A stretch of 64,000 nucleotides of DNA from Ophiocordyceps camponoti-saundersi (nom. inval.). Its lineage: Eukaryota; Ascomycota; Sordariomycetes; Hypocreales; Ophiocordycipitaceae. This document shows, piece after piece, positions 59,244-64,000 of the stretch. A program made the position numbers and the translations under genes. The DNA is taken from positions 43,675-107,674 of the forward strand of contig PDHQ01000010.1 in NCBI GenBank assembly GCA_003339415.1, written 5' to 3'. Position 1 is the first letter of the stretch, and the number at the start of each line of letters is the position of its first letter. The notes beneath the pieces were generated by a model, which had not been told where the DNA came from, made no database searches, and was given only the letters and a program-made list of their open reading frames with translations.

Positions 59244-60783
59244 ATGGGGGAGGACGCGCTGCAGGTGATTGTCTTGGTACGTTGCACCAAAGCAAGCCCC
59301 CCCCCTGGCTGTATTCTATCCTATCTGACATCTTGCCCTGCAGGGTTCTGGCGGCGGCCCTCTGGAATCCAATATCACGGCGCTCCTCGTCCGTTCCGTG
59401 GCTCAGGGCTGGTCCAAGGGCTCCATCGTCGCCGTCGATGCCGGAGTTCACCTGTCGGCGATATCGAGACTCGTCCACGAGGCTTTTCCTTCGCCGCCCC
59501 CGACCTCGCTGCCGTACGTCGTCACGCAAGGTCCCTTTGCCGGCCTCTCTCTGCCTTACGATACGCCGACGGCAAACGCTGCCCACGTCACTCGCACCCT
59601 CGTCGATACCTATCTCATCACCCATCCGCACCTCGACCACTTCTCCGGCTTCGTCGTAAACACCGCCGGCCTACCCGGCACGCGCCCCAAGAAGCTCGCC
59701 GGCTTGCCCAGCACCATCCAGGCGCTCAAGAACCACATTTTCAACAACGTCATATGGCCCAACCTCAGCGACGAGAACAACGGCGCCGGCCTGCTGACGT
59801 ACATCAGGCTGGTGGACGGCGGATCCCCGGCCCTGGGCGACGGCCAGGACCGCGGTTACCTCGAGGTCTGCGACGGCCTGTTGGTCAAGACGTGGAGCGT
59901 CAGCCATGGCCACTGCATCGAGAAGCACAGCCACCGAGGCTCTACCTCGAGCACGTCACCACGCTTCGGCAGCCACGATAGCCAACAGCCTCGGGGCGTC
60001 CGACGGCCGTCCATGACGCCTTCGCGCAGCTCCACCCGACTCAGCCAGGTGGCGGCGGCGGCGGCGCAGGCGGCGGCGCAGGCGACGACGTCGACATCGC
60101 AGTTCGAGTCGGAAAAATATTGCGTATACGACTCGAGCGCATACTTTATCCAAGACCAAGACCATCGGCGCGAAGTGCTCATCTTCGGCGACGTCGAGCC
60201 CGACAGCATCTCGCTGAGCCCGCGCAACCTGGCCGTCTGGCAGGAGGCGGCGCCCAAGGTGGCATCGGGCGTGCTGGCCGCCATCTTCATCGAGTGCAGC
60301 TACGACGACTCGCAGAGCAACGACCGGCTCTTCGGCCATCTCAAGCCCGTCTTCCTCGTCGAGGAGCTGCGGACGCTGGCCGCCGAGGTCGAGACCGCGC
60401 GCAACTCACCGTCCTCGTCGTCGCTTAAGAAGCGCAAGCGCATGAGCGTCGGCGACGATGGTCCCCATCGACGACCTCCCCCCTTTTCCCTCGAGGACCC
60501 CGTTTCGCCCAAGTCGATGAAGCCGACGCCGCAGAGGCCTGGAAGCAGTAACGAAGCGGACACGCTGGGTCTGGCCACGCCGACGGACGAGTTGTCTCTC
60601 GGACCGCCCGCGCGACCGCTCCTTCAGGGGCTCAAGGTCGTCATCATTCACGTCAAAGATACCTTTGAAACCAAGCCGGATCCCGGCGAAATCATCTTAC
60701 GGCAGCTACAGGAACACGCACGAGAGGCGAATCTGGGATGCGAATTCATCATATCGAAACCAGGCATGAGTATCTATCTGTGA
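59244..60783 (+). CDS. PDE1: Class II (low-affinity) 3',5'-cyclic-nucleotide phosphodiesterase
   Basis: Two exons (59244-59276, 59344-60783) join in frame to 490 residues. MGEDALQVIVL joins GSGGGPLESNITALLVRS, the N-terminal signature of class II cAMP phosphodiesterases. The metallo-beta-lactamase-fold motif THPHLDHFSGF lies at about 104-114, with the zinc-binding HxHxDH, and a second metal site includes SHGH (about 205) and FGDVEPD. C-terminal IFIECSYDDSQSNDRLFGHL and LKVVIIHVKDTF are also family hallmarks. The enzyme hydrolyses cAMP to AMP and so dampens PKA signalling. Two Ser/Arg/Ala-rich insertions (about 215-265 and 365-430) are longer than the core needs and probably disordered. The 33-nt first exon is essential to recover the start. 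Confidence 0.93.
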
Positions 60784-61018
60784 AAGCTCGGTCATCTGAT
60801 GGACGGATATACCCCTTGTTTTTGAGGTGTTGAGGAGTCAAAATTTCGGCCATTTTGCTGCATTAGGCGCACGAATACCTTGCTTCTATTAGCCACAACA
60901 CTGCGGCAGGTTCTTGTTGCTTTTCTCTCTTGGTCATGATGTTCTACTGTGCCTAAATGACTATGTATGTATATGCGGCAGGACTGGATTCATGTATGCA
61001 TGTTCAGTTATAACTTGG

Positions 61019-61899
61019 CTACGAGCCAGCTGTATGATGATCTTCATATCTTGGCCTCTGAAGTTCCAAGACCTCGGTTGTACGAGCGTAGGAAATGCCG
61101 CCGAGACGGCTCATCGGTCTGAGCACCTACGACTCTACCGTCAGCAGAGACGCAGGAAGACGATCAAGTAGAGGAGAAGACTCACTGAAGGGTCGATGAG
61201 GGTCTTTTCCTCGTTCAAGGCATCATCGCGAACCCAGAAGCGGGTGCCCTCAAAGGTAACGACGGTGGAAGACTTGCGGCCGGGCGTCGCCTTACTCTCA
61301 TACTCCTTGTACGAGTCGAGCTTGACCTCGATGCTGAAGACGGCCTCGGCAACGCGTGGAGCGGCAACGGTCTGACAGTCACGGACGGGTGTCAGACCGG
61401 TCAGGGACCACTCGCTGACACCATAAGGGGCATTGATGCTCGCCGCGTTGGCAGCCTCGATGAAAGTCTCGCTGACGAGGTTGATGACGGCCTCCTTGGA
61501 CTCGACCACATTACGAAGCGTATCCTTTGCGCCGGGGCCGGCATCGGAGGTGAAGCCGACAACGTAAAGAGGCGGATCGTGAGCGACGACGTTAAAGTAG
61601 CTAAAGGGCGCCAGGTTCAGGGCCGAGCCGTCGGAACGCTGCGAGCTGATGAGGGCGATGGGACGGGGCACGATGGCGGAGACGAGGAGCTTGTAGTTTG
61701 CTTGCGGGGCGCGATCCGGGCCGTAAGGATCGATTGACGTGTGCGACTTGGAGCTTGCTGTCGAAGGGTGGAGTTTGTTGGGGCCGGAGCCGAGGGTCCA
61801 GGAGGGGGAGACGGTGCGAGTTACGTGCACCGGCGGAGAGGATTCTTCCCATTGAGGGCGTGAGGCCTCGAGGGTTTTGAAGTCGGGATGTTTGGACAT
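61019..61899 (-). CDS. Flavin-reductase-like FMN-binding split-barrel protein
   Basis: Two exons (61899-61186, 61126-61019) join in frame to 273 residues. The start is taken at MSKHPDFKTLEAS; a longer in-frame version from 62031 would add a Ser/Thr-rich, possibly mitochondrial, leader. The core reads YKLLVSAIVPRPIALISS then LNLAPFSYFNVVAHDPP, the flavin-binding part of the flavin-reductase-like family. The last exon supplies PMSRLGGISYARTTEVLEL, the conserved end of these proteins; this exon is easily missed because a stop follows the donor site in the unspliced frame. Members bind FMN and serve as NAD(P)H-dependent flavin reductases or oxygenase partners. The specific role is unknown and there is no obvious partner next to it. 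Confidence 0.87.
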
Positions 61900-62496
61900 G
61901 TTGGACGAGGTAGAGGAGAAGTGAGAGAGGGAGTTGATGAAGGAGGTGGATGGAGAAGATGTCGTCGTCGACTTATAAACTACCCGGTTAAGGCAACGGC
62001 TATAGCAGACCGGCCTACGGGGAATCTGCATCCCGAGGCGCCTCAGCTAGGTAGGTAGTGAGTGAGATGGGATAAATCGAAGTGGCATCCCGGACGAACC
62101 GAGGCGGCGGCTTTTGTCTCTCTGCCTGCCTATCCGTACCCTTGGTAGATAAGGAGGTCCGCTTATGAAGCACACCAACGCGTCATGACGCAGCCAAGCG
62201 GGAGGAAGTGGCCGATATGAGACAACAAGGCAAGTTTACTATGGATATTGGTAAGCAGCGGCTCTCTGGATGGAAGGATTTCCTTTTTTTCTCTCGTCTT
62301 ATTAATTCATTGTCTGTCTTTAGGTACTCGCGGATATCTTCTTCGTTATTGGGGGTTTGAATAACGACGCGGATGATGGCATTGATAGAGGAGACAGAGG
62401 CATGCTCCTTATCAATCAAGAACGACGATTGGCACTACGGCCAAGAGAACGGATAAGCATGAATAATCACCGCCTCTACTCCGTACGAATGATCTA
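61900..62496. other. Intergenic between the flavin-reductase-like gene and the retroelement relic
   Basis: Promoter side of the flavin-reductase-like gene. AT-rich around 62,280-62,350. No gene was recognised. Confidence 0.45.
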
Positions 62497-63063
62497 CTAC
62501 CGTGTATACTTGTGCACGCAGCACGAGACAGAGCTTGGAATCTGCACGATGCCCCCCCCCCCCCCTCTTAGACACTGGTGGCGGCCTGTGGAGGCAGGCG
62601 CCGAGGAGGCTGATAAGGCATTCCATTGGAGCGCAGTCAGTTGTGGCAAAGGGGTGCCCGTCTTGTCAGTGGGTGGTTTCTTGAGGGGCACACCCGCCAG
62701 GTGTTTAAGGAGCGCCTCATAGCCTTGCAGGCTATCTTTCCATTTCCACAGTCCGGTATTAGTATCAACCATTCCCCAGTCTGCAATATCCGCAGCTTAG
62801 TATTCGTCAGATAGGAAGATTATCCTAGATAAACTATCCGTAGCCTAGTTTCGCGAACCCTTAACGTGGGCAATCTTAATATTTAGCAGCCGTAGCTTAG
62901 TTACCCATCGAGCGTAGATACCTTTATAGCCCTCAGAAGTTAGGAACCATGTGATGGGGAAGTGGTCTGTGAAGATAGTTAATTTGTCCACTGTGCGGAA
63001 TAGATGTTGGTGGCGACGGCAGAATTCGACCAAAGCACAAAGTTCAAAAATCTTCGCTTCACA
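62497..63063 (-). pseudogene. Ty3/gypsy-type retrotransposon pol fragment (RNase H region), broken
   Basis: On the minus strand a single frame reads FELCALVEFCRRHQHLFRTVDK-like sequence, then FTDHFPITWFLTSE, YARWVTKLRLLNIKI and HVKGSRN. These correspond to the RNase H part of retroelement polyproteins, with TDH and the basic linker before the usual ADxLSR. The frame is interrupted by TAG at 62845-62847 and TAA at 62797-62799, but continues in phase with ATDSLSR and then KDSLQGYEALLKHL to about 62,497. Neither integrase nor LTRs were identified. This is an old inactive remnant. Confidence 0.7.
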
Positions 63064-63872
63064 TCACTCTTGCTCCCGTTTTTTGACCCCATCACTTCTA
63101 TTCATCTCAGTCAACGATCACTTCCAAACTTTTGTCCAGTCTTAAACGATACTTCCCTTCTCGCCTTTTGCCTAATCACTATACCCGAGCACGATGGCCT
63201 GGTTTTCTAGTTTATAGACGGGCGTCAAGTCGCTCTTCACTATTAAATTTTCAATTTTTAAGAGCCTAATATGCGCGTCTATCATTAACTATCCCGTTTC
63301 CATTCACCATTTCTTCTCGCTCGCCGCAATCCCCGCTCCACCTCCTACGCTTAATAGTGCTTAGTATAATAAGTTATAGCAAGTTATGTTTATCTTACGT
63401 ATTATCGTGGCGATAATCATTATCCCGGCAGCCCTGGTAACGATGGTGGTTGAACTTTTCTCACTGTTCGGTAAATAACTTTCCAATCTGAATGCCAACT
63501 AGGCTTATGAACTTCGACAAACGCTTCTCCAGCTCGGGTCCGAACCTATAGCATAAGAGGAACTATCTGCAAATAATCACAGACCAGAATCCTATAATTA
63601 TATTATAGATATTAATAGCGAAGGGAAAGAATTTTTTTAGATACCGAAATAGTACGGGAATATTAAAGTAGCGTCTAAGAAAGGTCGTTAAGCAATTATT
63701 TAGGCTAAATAGCCTAGATCTAGCTAACATAGACAGTTACAAGGGAATAAGTCCTAACTTACGATATATACTCGACACTTATTAAGTTTTCTTTTTCTTA
63801 GCGAAAGGGCCTGGGGTTTTAATGTCTACGTGGTATGACTAGCGAATAGTAAAAAAAAAAGTTTTGTTCTCC

Positions 63873-63906
<34 letters not shown>

Positions 63907-64000
63907 GGGAAAAAAAAAAAAAAAAAACAAAGCCCCCCCTCCCCCAAGGTGTTACACATCCACAACGAAAGCACGCCCCCCCACCCTGCCCCCCCCCCCC
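63064..64000. other. AT-rich, probably RIP-affected repeat remnant and contig-end homopolymers
   Basis: From about 63,240 the sequence is strongly AT-rich, with TAG/TTA-rich words such as CTAAATAGCCTAGATCTAGC, unlike the GC-rich genic part. This is the look of repeat-induced point mutation in transposon remains. Two long A runs (about 63,877-63,926) and C runs to the last base suggest a degraded assembly end. No gene was seen. Confidence 0.6.

Overview
The window reads as nuclear DNA of a filamentous ascomycete (Pezizomycotina, probably a Sordariomycete). Genes are interrupted by short GT-AG introns of about 45-100 nt. Intergenic stretches are pyrimidine-rich, and the families present are typical of moulds: a HR-PKS-type polyketide synthase, a fungal terpene cyclase, a heme-thiolate peroxidase, a DUF3638 giant protein, a DIP2/Mug62 adenylate-forming protein and cysteine-rich secreted proteins. 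Long homopolymers, a 10-N gap at 53578-53587 and homopolymers at the right end point to a draft assembly with weak spots.

Layout. 1-22.8 kb: the 3' end of an unidentified gene; a secreted heme-thiolate peroxidase; a secreted GH31 glycosidase; a gene of about 9.4 kb for a DUF3638-type protein, interrupted by one in-frame TAG; two cysteine-containing secreted proteins; a multi-pass membrane protein; and an acyltransferase-3 gene interrupted by one in-frame TGA. 23.7-43.7 kb: a compact biosynthetic cluster. 45.4-61.9 kb: a secreted low-complexity repeat protein, a DIP2/Mug62-like protein, a large orphan protein, a class II cAMP phosphodiesterase and a flavin-reductase-like protein. 62.5-64 kb: remains of a Ty3/gypsy-type retroelement and AT-rich sequence that looks RIP-affected.

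The cluster is the most striking part. In order it holds a class I terpene cyclase (+), HMG-CoA synthase (-), isopentenyl-diphosphate isomerase (-), an HMG-CoA reductase consisting only of the catalytic domain (-), an FPP/GGPP-synthase-like prenyltransferase (+) and a 17-exon, 2,585-residue polyketide synthase (+). I rebuilt all six gene models exon by exon; each is open end to end with its primary catalytic motifs present. The first five genes would take acetoacetyl-CoA and acetyl-CoA to a cyclised terpene with a private copy of several mevalonate-pathway enzymes. The reductase lacks the membrane/sterol-sensing half through which the housekeeping enzyme is usually regulated. The polyketide synthase keeps KS, MAT, DH, C-methyltransferase and ACP, but its ER and KR nucleotide-binding motifs are destroyed, so it should make an unreduced, methylated chain. 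A terpene-polyketide hybrid, or two co-regulated products, is the natural inference. No P450, transporter or pathway-specific transcription factor was recognised inside the cluster.
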